Below, piece after piece: positions 8,634 through 19,709 of a stretch of DNA of 64,000 nt. The notes under the pieces are model-generated. The model saw only the letters and a program-made list of their open reading frames with translations, was not told where the DNA came from and made no database searches. The first letter of the stretch is position 1, and each line of letters starts with the position of its first letter. Origin of the DNA: Crossiella cryophila. Its GTDB lineage: Bacteria; Actinomycetota; Actinomycetes; Mycobacteriales; Pseudonocardiaceae. The stretch covers positions 7,279,501 to 7,343,500 of the forward strand of contig NZ_JACHMH010000001.1 of NCBI RefSeq assembly GCF_014204915.1, written 5' to 3'. The position numbers were made by a program, and so were the translations under genes.

Positions 8634-8953
8634 GGCGGAATCCTAGCTCCCTGCAACCAAGCCGTCCGTCTCTGTTCCAGTCCGCGAGAGGTCCGATCCA
8701 GGTCGGGTTTGGTGGACCTTGGCCGCGATCGCCGGGCCCAGATCGTCCCTGGCCGCCCCGCCGCGCTGGCCACGTACAACACCGGTACGAGGCCACCACG
8801 TCGACACGACCAGGAACAATCTGGACTCCGGCGCTCATCGGCCAATACCCACCAAACACGACCTGTCCGAGCTTCTGGGCGTTTTCCTGCCAGGAAGGCC
8901 GCAAGGTGGACCCGCGGGGCGTGGGCGTCCCGCCTGGCAGCCAAGGAGGAGCT
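8634..8953. promoter_or_regulatory. Divergent promoter region between regulator and P450
   Basis: This 320-base gap contains no convincing gene and must carry promoters for both the LAL regulator and the P450. I see a short imperfect dyad around 8774-8800 (GTACAACACCGGTAC) but no recognisable -35/-10 pair or established operator. The P450 ribosome binding site AAGGAGGA is at 8943-8950. Confidence 0.5.
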
Positions 8954-10138
8954 ATGCCGGCAGACGAACCGGCCCGGTGCCCGGTCGTGGACTTCCCCAG
9001 ACGGGTCCCCGGCGAGTCGTTCCCACCGGCGGACTACGCCCGCTTCCGCGACCTGCCCGGCCTGGCCCGCACCAGCCTGCCGACCGGTCAGGAGGTCTGG
9101 CTGGTGACCCGGCACGAGGACGTGCGCGCGGTGCTCACCGACGCCAGGGTCAGCTCGGACCCGACCAAGGAGGGTTTCCCCAGCTTCGGCCGCACCGGCG
9201 GGGTGCCGCGTTCCGATGAGGTGCCCGGCTGGTTCGTGGGCTACGACCCGCCCGAGCACAACCGGTTCCGCAAGGCGCTGATGCCGGAGTTCACCGTGCG
9301 CCGGATGCGCGAGTGGCGCCCGGCGATCCAGAAGATCGTGGACGAGCGCATCGACGCCATGCTGGCCCGCGGCGACAAGGCCGACCTGGTGGAGGACTTC
9401 GCCCTGCCGATCCCCTCCCTGGTCATCTCCGCCCTGCTCGGCGTCCCGTACGCCGACCACGACTTCTTCGAGTCCCGCACCCAGGTCCTGGTCAGCCTGG
9501 GCTCCTCACACGAGGAACGGGAGGCCGCCGGCAAGGCGCTGCTGCGTTATGTCACCCGCCTGATCGCGATCAAGCAGAAGTGGCCAGGCGACGACCTGAT
9601 CAGCCGGATCCTGGCCGCCGGGGTGCTGACCCCGGAGGAACTGCCCGGCACCGGCATGCTGCTGCTCATCGCGGGCCACGAGACCACCGCCAACAACATC
9701 GCTCTTGGCGTGCTGACCCTGCTGCAGAACCCGCAGTGGATCGGCGACGACCGGGTGGTGGACGAAACCCTGCGCCTGCACTCGGTGGCGGACCTGGTGG
9801 CGCTGCGGGTGGCGGTGGCCGATCTGGAGATCAACGGCCAGCTGGTCCGCGCGGGTGAGGGGATCATGCCGCTGGTGGCCGCGGCCAACCACGACGAGTC
9901 GATGTTCGGCTGCCCCAGTCAGTTCGACCCGGAGCGTGGCGCGCGGCAGCACGTGGCCTTCGGGTACGGGGTGCACCAGTGCCTGGGGCAGAACCTGGTG
10001 CGGGTGGAGATGGAGATCGCTTACCGGACGTTGTTCGAGCGGATTCCGGGGTTGCGGCTGGCGGTGCCGGTGGAGGAACTGCCGTTCAAGTACGACGGCG
10101 TGCTCTTCGGCGTGCACTCGATGCCGGTCACCTGGTAG
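8954..10138 (+). CDS. Cytochrome P450 monooxygenase
   Basis: A 394-residue bacterial P450. The I-helix oxygen-binding motif is AGHETTAN, the K-helix ExxR is ETLR, and the heme-binding loop is FGYGVHQCLG with the thiolate Cys at residue 343. The N-terminal motif LVTRHEDVRAVLTDARVSSD is typical of CYP105/107-like actinomycete enzymes. The start ATG at 8954 lies four bases after a near-perfect AAGGAGGA, so the longer frame from 8906 is rejected. The enzyme needs an external ferredoxin and reductase, neither of which is visible. Its place beside the LAL regulator at the edge of the PKS cluster suggests a post-PKS hydroxylase or epoxidase; the site of oxidation cannot be predicted. It converges on the WD40 gene, with a hairpin between them. 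Confidence 0.93.
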   Translation: MPADEPARCPVVDFPRRVPGESFPPADYARFRDLPGLARTSLPTGQEVWLVTRHEDVRAVLTDARVSSDPTKEGFPSFGRTGGVPRSDEVPGWFVGYDPPEHNRFRKALMPEFTVRRMREWRPAIQKIVDERIDAMLARGDKADLVEDFALPIPSLVISALLGVPYADHDFFESRTQVLVSLGSSHEEREAAGKALLRYVTRLIAIKQKWPGDDLISRILAAGVLTPEELPGTGMLLLIAGHETTANNIALGVLTLLQNPQWIGDDRVVDETLRLHSVADLVALRVAVADLEINGQLVRAGEGIMPLVAAANHDESMFGCPSQFDPERGARQHVAFGYGVHQCLGQNLVRVEMEIAYRTLFERIPGLRLAVPVEELPFKYDGVLFGVHSMPVTW

Positions 10139-10150
10139 GTGTCGCGGCGG

Positions 10151-10186
10151 TCGCGAGGGGTCCGGCGGCGACCGGGGCCCTCGCGA
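10151..10186. terminator. Hairpin terminator between convergent P450 and WD40 genes
   Basis: TCGCGAGGG at 10151-10159 pairs perfectly with CCCTCGCGA at 10178-10186 across an 18-base G/C-rich loop. It begins 12 bases after the P450 stop and lies 40 bases beyond the end of the opposing WD40 gene, so it can serve both directions. There is no T-run. Confidence 0.6.
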
Positions 10187-10225
10187 TCACCGTGGTCACT
10201 GAGTGGTCCGAGCTGCCCTTGTTGC

Positions 10226-11467
10226 TCAGCCCAGACCGGTCATGTCCCACAAGCGCACGGAGTTGTCCAGCATTCCGGTGGCAAGTGTCTGCCCAACCGG
10301 ACTGTACGACACGTGAGTGGCAGCAGGGTTGGACCCGATGGGATCACCGCGCGGCTCCCGGCTGGCCACATCCCACAGCTGCACCCCCTGCCCCGCGCTC
10401 GCGGTGACCAGACGCTTGCCATCCGAGCTGAACCCGAGGCTTGTGGCGCTGTTGTTGATGGGCTCGCCGAGTCGTTGGCGGCTGGCCACATCCCACAACT
10501 GCGTGTTGAGGCCCGAGACCGCGCAGGCCAGGGTCCGTCCATCCGGGCTGAGCGCCAGGCTCTGCACAAAACCGAACGACCCGAGGGGCAGCTGGCCGAG
10601 CTGCTGATAGCTGGTGACATCCCACAACCGCACCGTGGCGTTCCCGCCTGAGGTAGCCAGCACACGGCCATCGGCACTGAACGCCATGGCGAACACGCCG
10701 GAGGTGTGACCGACGAGCGGCTTGCCCACCCGCCGGTGGCTGGCCACATCCCACAACCGCACCTGACCACTAAGCTCCCCGACGGCCAGCAGACGACTGT
10801 CCGGGCTGAACTCCACGGCCATGGCCATGATCGGCATCCCGCGCATGCCTTCGGTCTCGCTGAGCGACTCGCCGAGCTGCTTGCGGCTGGCCACGTCCCA
10901 CAACTGCACCCCACGGCCTGACGGCGCGACGGCCACGGTGCGCCCGTCCTGGCTCACCGCCACCCCGTTGGGGTTGACGAGGCCGGTGGCGAGTGTGCCC
11001 AGCTCTCTGTGGTTCGGTGCGTCCCACAATCGAACGGTCTTGTCCATACTCGCCGTGGCGAGGACCTGGCCGTTCCCGCTGAACTTCATTCCCGTGATCA
11101 TCCCGGTGTGGCCCGACAGGATGCCGGTCTCGCGTGCCGTGGCCGGCGGTGCCAGCGGGTTGCCGGTCGCGGGCAGCGCGCCACTGTCGGTCAGCCAGCG
11201 CACCAGGACCAGCGCGACGACTAGCAGCATTGCGCCGGCGGCGGCACCGATCAGCAGCACGCGCGGACTGCGCCACCCGTGGTGATGGACGCCGCCGGAA
11301 ATGGTTTTCGCCAGCACCACCATGTCGGTCTTCGCCGACACCGTCACCGTGTTTTTCACCTGTGGGCCAGCGGGAACAGGCGGATCATCTGCCTCGCCGG
11401 CTCCTGCTGGGACTTCGGCCACCCGCATTGCCCCCTGTCCGTGACAGCAGGGACACGGCAGCGACAC
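10226..11467 (-). CDS. Membrane-anchored WD40 beta-propeller protein with N-terminal CxxC motif
   Basis: The protein (413 residues from the GTG at 11467) begins SLPCPCCHGQG, a Cys pair that could bind a metal. A 45-residue linker follows (NTVTVSAKTDMVVLAKTISG), then one transmembrane segment (VLLIGAAAGAMLLVVALVLV) and seven WD40-type repeats. Each repeat ends in (V/Q)(R/Q)LWD, for example TVRLWDAPNH, QVRLWDVAS and SVRLWDMTG. Seven blades close a propeller, which normally acts as a protein-docking platform, here probably outside the membrane. A longer frame up to 11830 overlaps the PKS thioesterase and is rejected; an ATG at 11428 is an alternative start that would lose the CxxC. The gene follows the PKS stop by 70 bases on the same strand and may be co-transcribed. 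Its role is unknown. Confidence 0.75.
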   Translation of the reverse strand: MSLPCPCCHGQGAMRVAEVPAGAGEADDPPVPAGPQVKNTVTVSAKTDMVVLAKTISGGVHHHGWRSPRVLLIGAAAGAMLLVVALVLVRWLTDSGALPATGNPLAPPATARETGILSGHTGMITGMKFSGNGQVLATASMDKTVRLWDAPNHRELGTLATGLVNPNGVAVSQDGRTVAVAPSGRGVQLWDVASRKQLGESLSETEGMRGMPIMAMAVEFSPDSRLLAVGELSGQVRLWDVASHRRVGKPLVGHTSGVFAMAFSADGRVLATSGGNATVRLWDVTSYQQLGQLPLGSFGFVQSLALSPDGRTLACAVSGLNTQLWDVASRQRLGEPINNSATSLGFSSDGKRLVTASAGQGVQLWDVASREPRGDPIGSNPAATHVSYSPVGQTLATGMLDNSVRLWDMTGLG

Positions 11468-11537
11468 CGCGTCCCTGCTACCACGTTCCCAGGACAGACC
11501 AATCCGGTCCACCCGGAAGAAGTAATGCAGCCGTGTC

Positions 11538-14500
11538 TCAGGCCTTGACCAGCGAGCCCACCCACTGCTCGACCGTCTCCGCGGTCCGCCCCGAGTCCTC
11601 CTTGGCCAGCGAGAAGTGGTCCGCGTCAATGGTGCGGACCTCGCCCGCTGGCACCGCCGACTCCGGCAGCTCGCCGACGGTGTTCCCGTCCAGATCCCGC
11701 CCACACCGCACCAGCAGGCGCGGCACGGTCGACTCCAGGACGTCGATGGTGGCCAGCTTGCTGAACCAGTGGGCCATCGCGGACAACCGGGCGGTGGACA
11801 AAGTGATCGGCGAGGAGCCGATCTTGTCAAGGTAGTAGTTGGTCATCTGGCCGAAGTCGCTGCCTTCGCCGTCGTGGCGGACGCTGAGGGTGTCCAGCAT
11901 GACCACGCCTTCGGGGCGGATGCCCCAGACCTGTTCCAGCACCCCGGCCGCGGCCAGGGCGATGGAGCCGCCGGAGGAGTGGCCGAGCAGGACGAAAGGC
12001 TGGCCCTCGCTGGCTTCCAGGGCGCTCTCGACTACTGCTCTTACTGCGGCGTCGCCGGTGGCGGGGAGGTGTTCCTCGTCGGCGAAGCCCATCAGGGGGA
12101 GGGCGCTTACTCGCCTGCGGCCGCGGAAGTGGGCGGCGATGCGGGCGTACTGGTGCACGCCGCCGGTGATCACTGGGGAGCTGACGCAGATGATGGTGGG
12201 GGCGGTGGGGCCGTCGGCGAGGATGGTGGCCTTGGAGAGGGCGACCAGGTCGGCTGGGCTGTCGAAGGTGGGGCGGAGGTTGGCTACCGCCTTGAGCATG
12301 GCCAGGCCCTGGCGGACCTTGCCGGTGTGGACTGCATCGGCGAAGAGTTGGTCGAGGGTGTCGGCCGCGCCGCCGCCGTTGGCGTTGTTGTTGCTGGAGC
12401 CGCTGGTGGAGCTGACTGATTCGGCGAGTTCGGTGCGGAGGCGTTGGGCCAGGGCGACCGGGGTTTTGGTGTCGAAGACGACGGTGGAGGGCAAGCGGAG
12501 GCCTGTTACGTCGGCGAGTTTGTTGCGGAGTTCGACCGCGATGAGGGAGTCGAAGCCGGATTCCAGGAAGCCGCGTTCGGGGTCTAGGCCTGCGCGGTCG
12601 TGGTGGCCGAGCAGGGCTGCGGCGTGGGTGATCACCAGGTCGCGCAACAGTTCTTCCTGGCCGGTGGCGCCCAGGGCACGGAGGCGGTCGCGGAGGCCGG
12701 AGGGGGCTGGGGTGCCCGCGGCGGCGGAGCGGCGGCCGCCTTGGATGATGCCGCGCAGCAGGGCTGGGACTGCGGTGGACTGGCCTGCGGCTCGTTTGCC
12801 GACCTTGATCGGGATGATCAGGGGTTCGTCGGATTCGGTTGCCGAGTCGAACATGCGCATGCCCTGCTCGGTGGAGATCTCGGGCAGGCCGGAGGAGTCG
12901 ATCCGCCGTACCTGGCCCTCGTCCAGGCCGCTGGTCAGCTCGCTGCGTTCGGCCCACAGGCCCCAGGCCAGTGAGGTGGCCGGCAGGCCCTGGTCGCGGC
13001 GGTGCGCGGCCAGGGTGTCCAGGAAGACGTTCGCGGCGGCGTAGTTGGCTTGGCCGGGGCTGCCGGTGACGCCCGCGACCGAGGAGAAGAGGACGAAGGC
13101 GCTCAGCTCGTGGTCGCGGGTGAGTTCGTGCAGGTGCCAGGCGGCGTCGACCTTGGGGCGCAACACCTTGCGCAGGCGCTCGGGGTCGAGTTTGGTGACC
13201 ACGCCGTCGTCGAGCACGCCCGCGGTGTGCACCACGGCGGAGAGTGGGTGTTCGGCCGGGATGCCGTTCAGGACCGTGGCCAGGGCGTCCCGGTCGGTGA
13301 TGTCGGCGGCCACGATGTCGACGTCGGCGCCTGCCTCGATGAGGTCCTGGCGGAGGGTGTCGGCGCCAGGAGCGTCCGGGCCGCGGCGGCTGACCAGGAG
13401 CAGGCGGCGGACGCCGTGTTCGGTGACCAGGTGTTTGGCCAGGGCGCCGCCCAGGGTGCCGGTGCCGCCGGTGAGCAGGGTGGTGCCGGTGGGGGCGAGG
13501 CCGCCGCGGATGGTGAGTACGACCTTGCCGATGTGCCGGGCCAGGCTCAGGTGCCGGAAGGCTTCCTTGGCGCGGCGCACGTTCCAGCGGGTGATCGGCA
13601 GCGGCCGCAGCTCGCCCTGCTCGAACAGCTCGATCAGGCTGCGCAGCAGGCGCTGGATCTCCTCGGGGTGCACGGTGCCCAGGTCCATCGCCCGGTACCA
13701 GACGCCGTCGAGGTCCTCGGTGCTGCGGATGTCGGTCTTGCCCATCTCCACGAACCGGCCGCCCTCGGCGAGCACCCGCAGCGAGGCGTCCACGAACTCG
13801 CCGGAGAGCGCGTTGAGCACCACGTCCACGCCACGCCCGCCGGTGACCGCGCCGAAGCGGGCGGCGAAGTCGGTGTCCCTGGAGTTGGCGATGTGGTCCT
13901 CGGCCACGCCCAGTTCGCGCAGGGTGTCCTGCTTGCCCGCGCTGGCGGTGGCGAAGACCTCCGCGCCCAGGTGCTTGGCCAGCTGGATGGCGGCCATGCC
14001 CACGCCACCGGCGCCGGCGTGCACCAGGATCGACTGACCCGCGCGCAGTTCGGCCAGGTCGACCAGGCAGTGGTAGGCGGTGAGGAAGGCGATCGGGATG
14101 GAGGCGGCGGTTTCCTCGGTCCAGCCGGACGGGATGGCGGTCAGGAAGCGTTCGTCGGCGGCGACCGCGTGGGTGCCGAAGCCGCCGGTGATCATGCCGA
14201 AGACCCGGTCGCCGACGCGGAGTTCGGTCGCGTCGGGGCCGATTTCGACGACCTCGCCCGCGGCCTCGGCGCCGAAGGCTCCGGCCTGGCCGGGGTACAT
14301 GCCGAGGGCGTTGAGGACGTCGCGGAAGTTGACGCCCGCGGCGGTGATCTTGAGGCGGACCTCGCGGCCGGTGAGCGCGCGAACGGCGTCCGGGTTGGGG
14401 GCGAGGACCAGGGCGTCGAGGCTGCCGTGGCCGGTGGTGTCCAGGCGCCACGGGCCCTCGGCCGGTGGGACCAGGCCGGAGCCGGAGGCCAGGGTGGCCA

Positions 14501-17500
14501 GGCGGCCGACCCGGATGGCGCCGTCGCGGACCAGGGCCTGGGTCTCGCCGTCTTCCAGGAGGCTGGGCAGGCCGGGCAGGACGGCGGCCGAGCTGTCCTC
14601 GGTGTCCAGGTCGATGAGCAGGAACTTGCCGGGGTGTTCGGACTGGGTGGAGCGGACCAGGCCGTGGATCGGGGCGGCGGCCAGGTCGCGGACCGGGTCG
14701 TCGGCGCCGCCGGAGACGGCGTTGCAGGTCACGAACAGCACCCGGGTGCGGGCCAGCGCGGCGTCGGCGATGAGGTGCTGGATGATCTCCAGGGCCTGCG
14801 CGGTGAGCTGGTGCGCGGTGCTGACGACCTCGGCGCCGGGGTTGCTTTGCAGTGGCACGACCAGGATTTCCGGGACGCTGCCCGCGAGGTCGGCCAGGGT
14901 GTCCACGTAGGTGGTGGCCCGGCCGCCGATGAGTTCGATGGCCGAGGCCAGGCCGAAGATGTCGCCGCCGAGGATGGCCCAGCTCGCCTCGGTCGCCCGC
15001 AGGTCGCTGGTCAGCGGGGTCCAGTCCAGGCGGAACAGGGATTCCTGCTCGTCGCGGGCGGCCGGGGCGGCGGTGCTGACGGCCGCGGCCGAGCGCAGTA
15101 CCAGCGAGGCCGCGGAGAACACGGGTGCGCCGGTGGTGTCGGTGGCGGTCAGCGAGACGGTGTCCGGACCGGCCTCGGTGAGCCGCACCCGCAGCCGGGC
15201 CGCACCGGCGGCGTGCAGGCTGACCTGGTTCCAGGTGAAGGGAAGCAGGCGGCTGCCCGGGTCGGGGTTGGTGGCGAAGGGGACGGCGTGCAGGGCGGCG
15301 TCCAGCAGCGCGGGGTGCAGGCCGAAGCCGCCGCTGTCCTCCTCCGCGCCGGGCAGTTCGACCTCGGCGTAGACCGCGTCCTTGCCCAGCCACACCGACT
15401 GCAGGCCGCGGAACTTGGGGCCGAACTCCAGGGTGTCGTAGAAGCCTTCCAGCGCAACGGGTTCCGCACCGGCGGGCGGCCACTCGGCGAGCCGCTCGGG
15501 CTCGGCGACCGGTTCGGGGCTGAGGATGGCCGAGGCGTGCCGGGTCCACGGGGTGTCGGCGTCGCCCGCCGGTCGGGCGTAGATGCCGAGTTCGCGGCGG
15601 CCGTCGACGTCGGGGGCGGCGATGGTGAGCTGGATGGTCAGGGTGTCGGTGGCGCGCAACAACAACGGCACGGCGAGGGTGAGTTCCTCCACCGTCGGGC
15701 AGTCGACCAGGTCACCGGCGCGCACGGCGAGTTCGAGGAAACCGGTGCCGGGCAACAGGATCAGCCCGCCGACCACGTGGTCGGCCAGCCAGGGGTGCCC
15801 GGCCAGGGAGAGTCGGCCGACACAGACGACCTGTTCGCCACCGGCGGGTTCGACCACGGCGTCCAGCCAGGGGTGGTCGGCGCGGCCGAGTCCGGCGGCG
15901 GTGACGTCCACCGCGCTGTTGGCGGCGGCGCGTGGCCAGTGGCGGTTGCGCTGGAACGGGTAGGTGGGCAGGGAAACCTTGCGGGGCTGGGCGGCGGTGA
16001 ACGCGGGGGTCCAGTCGATCTGGACGCCGCGCACGTGCGCCTCGGCCAGGGAGGTGAGCACCCGGCGGGTGCCGCCGTCCTCGCGGCGCAGGGTGCCGAC
16101 GCCGAGCAGGGTCTCGCCGGTGTCCTCGCCGATCTCGGTGATCGCCGGGGTGAGCACCGGGTGCGCGCTGATCTCGATGAAGGTGCGGAAACCCTCGCCG
16201 ATGAGCTGGCGCACGGCCGGGTCGAAGCGGACCTCGCCGCGCAGGTTGTGGAACCAGTGCTCGGCGGTGAAGTCGGGTCCGGTGACCCAGGCGCCGGTGG
16301 CCGGGGAGAACAGCGGGATCGTCGGCGTGCTCGGCTGGAGGTCGCCGAGCTGGGCCAGCAGTTCCTCGCGGATGGTTTCCACCTGCGGGGAGTGCGAGGC
16401 GTAGTCCACGCTGATCAGCTTGGCCTTGACGCCGTCCGCGATCAGCGATTCCACCAGTGATTCCACGCCGGCGACCGCGCCGGAGATGATCACCGAGCGG
16501 GGGCCGTTGACCGCGGCCACCGCGACCCCGTCGAGTGCGGCCACGCGTTCGCGAACCTCGTTGGCTGGCAACGGGATCGCGGCCATCGCGCCGAGTCCGG
16601 ACAGGCGCCGGGCGATGGCGGCGCTGCGCAGCGCGACCACGCGGGCGGCTGCGGGCAGGTCGAGCGCGCCCGCGATGACCGCGGCGGCGAGTTCGCCCTG
16701 GGAGTGCCCGAGCACCGCGTCCGGCTGCACGCCGTGCTGCTGCCAGATCGCGGCGAGGGCGACCATGATGGCGAAGGAGGCGGGCTGGACCACGTCAACG
16801 CGCTCAAGCGTGGCGGTGTCCACGTTGCCGCGCAAGACATCCGTGAGCGACCAGTCGGTGTGCGGGGCGAGTGCGGCCGCGCATTCCTCGATCTTGGCGG
16901 CGAACACCGGCGACTCGTCCAGCAGTGCCTTGCCCATGCCGACCCACTGCGCGCCCTGGCCGGGGAAGACGAAGGCGATCCTGCCGGTCTTGCCGGTGGA
17001 TCCGTTGACCAGCGCGGGATTCGGCAGTTCCTCGAGCAGGGCGCGCAGTCCGGCGGTCAGCTCCTCGCCGTCGCCGATGACCACGGCGCGGTGCTCGAAG
17101 CGGCTGCGGGTGGCGGCCAGGGAGTAGCCGAGGTCGACCGGGTCGCCGGGGTGGTCGAGGAGGCGTTCGGCCTGGGCGCGCAGGGCTTGCGGGGTGCGGC
17201 CGGAGAGCAGCCAGGGCAGGGCGACGGGCTTGACCGGGGCTTGGTCGGTTTCGGCGGGCTCTTCGGCGGGGCCTTGTTCGAGCACGATGTGCGCGTTGGT
17301 GCCGCTGATGCCGAAGGAGGAGATGCCGGAGCGGCGCGGCCGTCCGGTGTCCGGCCAGTCGGTTTTCTCGGTGAGCAGGCGGACCTCGCCCGCGGTCCAG
17401 TCGATGTGGCTGGAGGGGGTGTCCACGTGCAGGGTCTGCGGCAGCACACCGTGCCGCATGGCCATCACCATCTTGATCACACCGGCCACGCCCGCGGCGG

Positions 17501-18635
17501 CCTGGGTGTGGCCGAGGTTGGACTTGACCGAGCCCAGCCAGAGCGGGATCTCCCGCTCCTGCCCGTAGGCGGCGAGCAGGGCCTCGGCCTCGATCGGGTC
17601 GCCGAGCCGGGTGCCGGTGCCGTGCGCCTCGACCGCGTCCACATCGGACGGAGTGAGTCCGGCGGCGGCGAGTGCGGCCCGGATGACGCGTTGCTGGGAC
17701 GGGCCGTTCGGGGCGGTCAGCCCGTTGGAGGCGCCGTCGGAGTTCACCGCGGACCCGCGCAGCAGCGCGAGGACCTGGTGCCCGTTGCGGCGCGCGTCGG
17801 CCAGGGTCTCCACCAGCAGCAGGCCGACGCCCTCGGACCAGCCGGTGCCGTCGGCGCCCTCGGCGAATGCCTTGCACAGCCCGTCCGGCGCGAGCCCGCC
17901 CTGCCGGGTGAACCCGGCGAAGCCCATCGCGGTGGACATCACGGTCACACCACCGGCCAGCGCGAGCGAGCACTCCCCCGACCGCACGGCCTGGGCCGCG
18001 GAGTGCAGGGCGACCAGGGAGGAGGAGCAGGCGGTGTCGATGGTGACCGCCGGACCCTCCAGGCCCAGTACGTAGGCGATCCGGCCGGAAACCACGCTCG
18101 CGGCCAGCCCGGTGCCGGCGTGCCCGGCGACGTCCTCGCCCGCCCGCAGCACGAGTTCGGAGTAGTCCTGCCCGTTGGTGCCCACGAACACGCCGGTCTT
18201 GCTGCCGCGCACCGCGTGCGGGTCGATACCGGCCCGTTCGAAGGTCTCCCAGGCGGTCTCCAGCAGCAGGCGTTGCTGCGGGTCCATCGCGAGGGCCTCG
18301 CGGGGTGAGATCCCGAAGAACCCGGCGTCGAAGTCGGCCACCCCGGTGAGGAACCCACCACGGTCGGTGGCGCTGTGCCCCTCGCCGTCACCGCTGAGGA
18401 TGCGCAGGTCCCAGCCCCGGTCGGTGGGGAACGGGGCCATCACGTCCGCCCCGTCGGCCAGCACCCGCCACAGGTCCTCGGGCGAGGTGACCCCGCCGGG
18501 GAACCGGCAGGCCATGCCGACGATGGCGACGGGTTCCTGCCTGCCGCTCTCCAGCTCCTCGAGTCGCCGCCGGGTGTCGTGCAGGTCGGCGGTTACCCAC
18601 TTGAGGTAGTCGACGAGTTTGCTGTCTTCCGGCAT
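11538..18635 (-). CDS. Type I modular PKS, terminal module: KS-AT(methylmalonyl)-DH-ER-KR-ACP-TE
   Basis: A 2365-residue protein starting at the ATG at 18635, with GGGAAGGG just upstream. The N-terminal class 1 docking helix is [22 protein letters not shown] has DTACSSSL (about 18015-18038), EAHGTGT and GTNAHIV. AT has GHSQGE (about 16692-16709) and YASH (about 16392-16403), which indicates methylmalonyl-CoA. DH has [10 protein letters not shown] and LLDAALH, both intact. ER has [11 protein letters not shown] for NADPH. KR has TGGTGTLGG, catalytic Ser and Tyr (NYAAAN) and the B-type LDD motif. ACP has GFDSL. After a Ser/Asn/Gly linker ([15 protein letters not shown]), TE has GHSSGG, an Asp in MLDTL and a His in DADHF. 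The module therefore adds a fully reduced C2-methyl unit, and the TE hydrolyses or cyclises the chain. It is separated from the other PKS genes by 5.8 kb of unrelated genes. Confidence 0.95.
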   Translation of the reverse strand: MPEDSKLVDYLKWVTADLHDTRRRLEELESGRQEPVAIVGMACRFPGGVTSPEDLWRVLADGADVMAPFPTDRGWDLRILSGDGEGHSATDRGGFLTGVADFDAGFFGISPREALAMDPQQRLLLETAWETFERAGIDPHAVRGSKTGVFVGTNGQDYSELVLRAGEDVAGHAGTGLAASVVSGRIAYVLGLEGPAVTIDTACSSSLVALHSAAQAVRSGECSLALAGGVTVMSTAMGFAGFTRQGGLAPDGLCKAFAEGADGTGWSEGVGLLLVETLADARRNGHQVLALLRGSAVNSDGASNGLTAPNGPSQQRVIRAALAAAGLTPSDVDAVEAHGTGTRLGDPIEAEALLAAYGQEREIPLWLGSVKSNLGHTQAAAGVAGVIKMVMAMRHGVLPQTLHVDTPSSHIDWTAGEVRLLTEKTDWPDTGRPRRSGISSFGISGTNAHIVLEQGPAEEPAETDQAPVKPVALPWLLSGRTPQALRAQAERLLDHPGDPVDLGYSLAATRSRFEHRAVVIGDGEELTAGLRALLEELPNPALVNGSTGKTGRIAFVFPGQGAQWVGMGKALLDESPVFAAKIEECAAALAPHTDWSLTDVLRGNVDTATLERVDVVQPASFAIMVALAAIWQQHGVQPDAVLGHSQGELAAAVIAGALDLPAAARVVALRSAAIARRLSGLGAMAAIPLPANEVRERVAALDGVAVAAVNGPRSVIISGAVAGVESLVESLIADGVKAKLISVDYASHSPQVETIREELLAQLGDLQPSTPTIPLFSPATGAWVTGPDFTAEHWFHNLRGEVRFDPAVRQLIGEGFRTFIEISAHPVLTPAITEIGEDTGETLLGVGTLRREDGGTRRVLTSLAEAHVRGVQIDWTPAFTAAQPRKVSLPTYPFQRNRHWPRAAANSAVDVTAAGLGRADHPWLDAVVEPAGGEQVVCVGRLSLAGHPWLADHVVGGLILLPGTGFLELAVRAGDLVDCPTVEELTLAVPLLLRATDTLTIQLTIAAPDVDGRRELGIYARPAGDADTPWTRHASAILSPEPVAEPERLAEWPPAGAEPVALEGFYDTLEFGPKFRGLQSVWLGKDAVYAEVELPGAEEDSGGFGLHPALLDAALHAVPFATNPDPGSRLLPFTWNQVSLHAAGAARLRVRLTEAGPDTVSLTATDTTGAPVFSAASLVLRSAAAVSTAAPAARDEQESLFRLDWTPLTSDLRATEASWAILGGDIFGLASAIELIGGRATTYVDTLADLAGSVPEILVVPLQSNPGAEVVSTAHQLTAQALEIIQHLIADAALARTRVLFVTCNAVSGGADDPVRDLAAAPIHGLVRSTQSEHPGKFLLIDLDTEDSSAAVLPGLPSLLEDGETQALVRDGAIRVGRLATLASGSGLVPPAEGPWRLDTTGHGSLDALVLAPNPDAVRALTGREVRLKITAAGVNFRDVLNALGMYPGQAGAFGAEAAGEVVEIGPDATELRVGDRVFGMITGGFGTHAVAADERFLTAIPSGWTEETAASIPIAFLTAYHCLVDLAELRAGQSILVHAGAGGVGMAAIQLAKHLGAEVFATASAGKQDTLRELGVAEDHIANSRDTDFAARFGAVTGGRGVDVVLNALSGEFVDASLRVLAEGGRFVEMGKTDIRSTEDLDGVWYRAMDLGTVHPEEIQRLLRSLIELFEQGELRPLPITRWNVRRAKEAFRHLSLARHIGKVVLTIRGGLAPTGTTLLTGGTGTLGGALAKHLVTEHGVRRLLLVSRRGPDAPGADTLRQDLIEAGADVDIVAADITDRDALATVLNGIPAEHPLSAVVHTAGVLDDGVVTKLDPERLRKVLRPKVDAAWHLHELTRDHELSAFVLFSSVAGVTGSPGQANYAAANVFLDTLAAHRRDQGLPATSLAWGLWAERSELTSGLDEGQVRRIDSSGLPEISTEQGMRMFDSATESDEPLIIPIKVGKRAAGQSTAVPALLRGIIQGGRRSAAAGTPAPSGLRDRLRALGATGQEELLRDLVITHAAALLGHHDRAGLDPERGFLESGFDSLIAVELRNKLADVTGLRLPSTVVFDTKTPVALAQRLRTELAESVSSTSGSSNNNANGGGAADTLDQLFADAVHTGKVRQGLAMLKAVANLRPTFDSPADLVALSKATILADGPTAPTIICVSSPVITGGVHQYARIAAHFRGRRRVSALPLMGFADEEHLPATGDAAVRAVVESALEASEGQPFVLLGHSSGGSIALAAAGVLEQVWGIRPEGVVMLDTLSVRHDGEGSDFGQMTNYYLDKIGSSPITLSTARLSAMAHWFSKLATIDVLESTVPRLLVRCGRDLDGNTVGELPESAVPAGEVRTIDADHFSLAKEDSGRTAETVEQWVGSLVKA

Positions 18636-18784
18636 ATGGTTTCGACCCTTCCCGTGGGACCTGCGTGGCAAGTCTTGGGGGGACGGGGCAGGGAAATCCC
18701 TAGGGTGTGGCCGCATACGAGCGCGCCAGCCCGTGGCTGGGCTGCGGGCTCACGCCCCCGGACCGGGCAGGGCGGGCACCTGGA

Positions 18785-18979
18785 TCAGGGATGCCCGCCC
18801 TGGGCAGCGCGCCGGTCAACCCGCAGGGCATACCACACTGTCGCGCCCAACGCAACCACGGTTATTGCGACCAGCTCCACAGTACCAATGTTGCCGAATG
18901 CCGAGAGAACCATCGCGATAATGATAACCGTCACCGCGAAAACGCCAACTATGCGCAGCACACGCCTCAAGAGGGACAC
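18785..18979 (-). CDS. Small two-helix membrane protein
   Basis: A 64-residue protein with two hydrophobic segments (VLRIVGVFAVTVIIIAMVL and VELVAITVVALGATVWYAL) joined by a short polar turn, and a basic C-terminus (RVDRRAA). AAGGAG five bases before the GTG at 18979 supports that start; the in-frame GTG at 18985 would overlap the ribosome site. It lies between the start of the terminal PKS gene and the secreted-protein gene, all on the minus strand. The function is unknown. Confidence 0.6.
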   Translation of the reverse strand: MSLLRRVLRIVGVFAVTVIIIAMVLSAFGNIGTVELVAITVVALGATVWYALRVDRRAAQGGHP

Positions 18980-19018
18980 GGGCACTCCTTACCGAAAGGC
19001 CCAGCCTCAGCGTACCGG

Positions 19019-19672
19019 CTAGTTGATACCACCAGACGACTCGACCCGAGAACCATTGCCACCTCTGAAGGTCAGCTTCACCCAGGGATATTCCATTTTC
19101 AAGCACCCGTACTTAAGGACGCAATTCTCGATTTTACCTTGCATGAAGGATTCAACATAGGCCGACGGAGTGCCCCCAACCGAGTTGGCGGAGTCTCCTC
19201 GATCGTACGCAAGGCCGTCCACTTCGCTCAGGTAACGGTATCGGTTGTGCACCGAGGTGACGTTCGATCCGTCCTCGCAGTGATCAGCCCTTTGGTGAAA
19301 CTTGTAAAAAACATTTCCCAGCAACGTGTAGCTGGTAACCCAGTGGTCATTGATCCAGCAGTTGACGCCAGCAGCGCGAGCCACATACCCCTGAGCCGCC
19401 AGAGGATCAGCGTCGGTGGCTCGCCTTGTTTTCGTCTCGACCGTGACCTTTCTGTCAGGGTCAGCGACCTGTGCGGCGATCGCAGGATATTTCAGCAACA
19501 CCCGACGATCCTTGACCGACAAGTCACCCGTGTTCTTCAGTCTTGCCAAGGCCGCAGCCGCGTCTGCGGGGATGCCGTCAGCCGAACCGGCGGATGCGAC
19601 CCCATTAACTCCAGTCAGCGCCAAGATCCCACACAATAACCCGACACTTGTTCGCCACAATCTGACCCTCAT
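19019..19672 (-). CDS. Hypothetical secreted cysteine-containing protein, low GC
   Basis: A 217-residue protein with a Sec signal peptide (MRVRLWRTSVGLLCGILAL, likely cut near SAGSADG). The mature part starts with a helical region (DAAAALARLKNTGDLSVKD). A domain with four cysteines follows (GVNCWINDHW, RADHCEDGS, KIENCVLKYGC) and aromatic segments such as RYRYLSEVDG, suggesting two disulfides. I do not recognise the family. Base composition is clearly lower in GC (about 55% by eye) than the flanking genes and codon use is mixed, which points to recent acquisition. The ATG at 19672 begins the signal peptide; the longer frame from 19708 adds non-signal residues. Its upstream region carries direct repeats. 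Confidence 0.65.
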   Translation of the reverse strand: MRVRLWRTSVGLLCGILALTGVNGVASAGSADGIPADAAAALARLKNTGDLSVKDRRVLLKYPAIAAQVADPDRKVTVETKTRRATDADPLAAQGYVARAAGVNCWINDHWVTSYTLLGNVFYKFHQRADHCEDGSNVTSVHNRYRYLSEVDGLAYDRGDSANSVGGTPSAYVESFMQGKIENCVLKYGCLKMEYPWVKLTFRGGNGSRVESSGGIN

Positions 19673-19709
19673 GTGTTTCAAACCCCCGACGCTAATAGCG
19701 CCCATCACA

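Noticed and set aside
11468-11830. N-terminal extension of the WD40 gene
   Set aside because: It overlaps the TE-coding end of the PKS gene on the same strand and has Pro/Arg/Ser-rich shadow composition.
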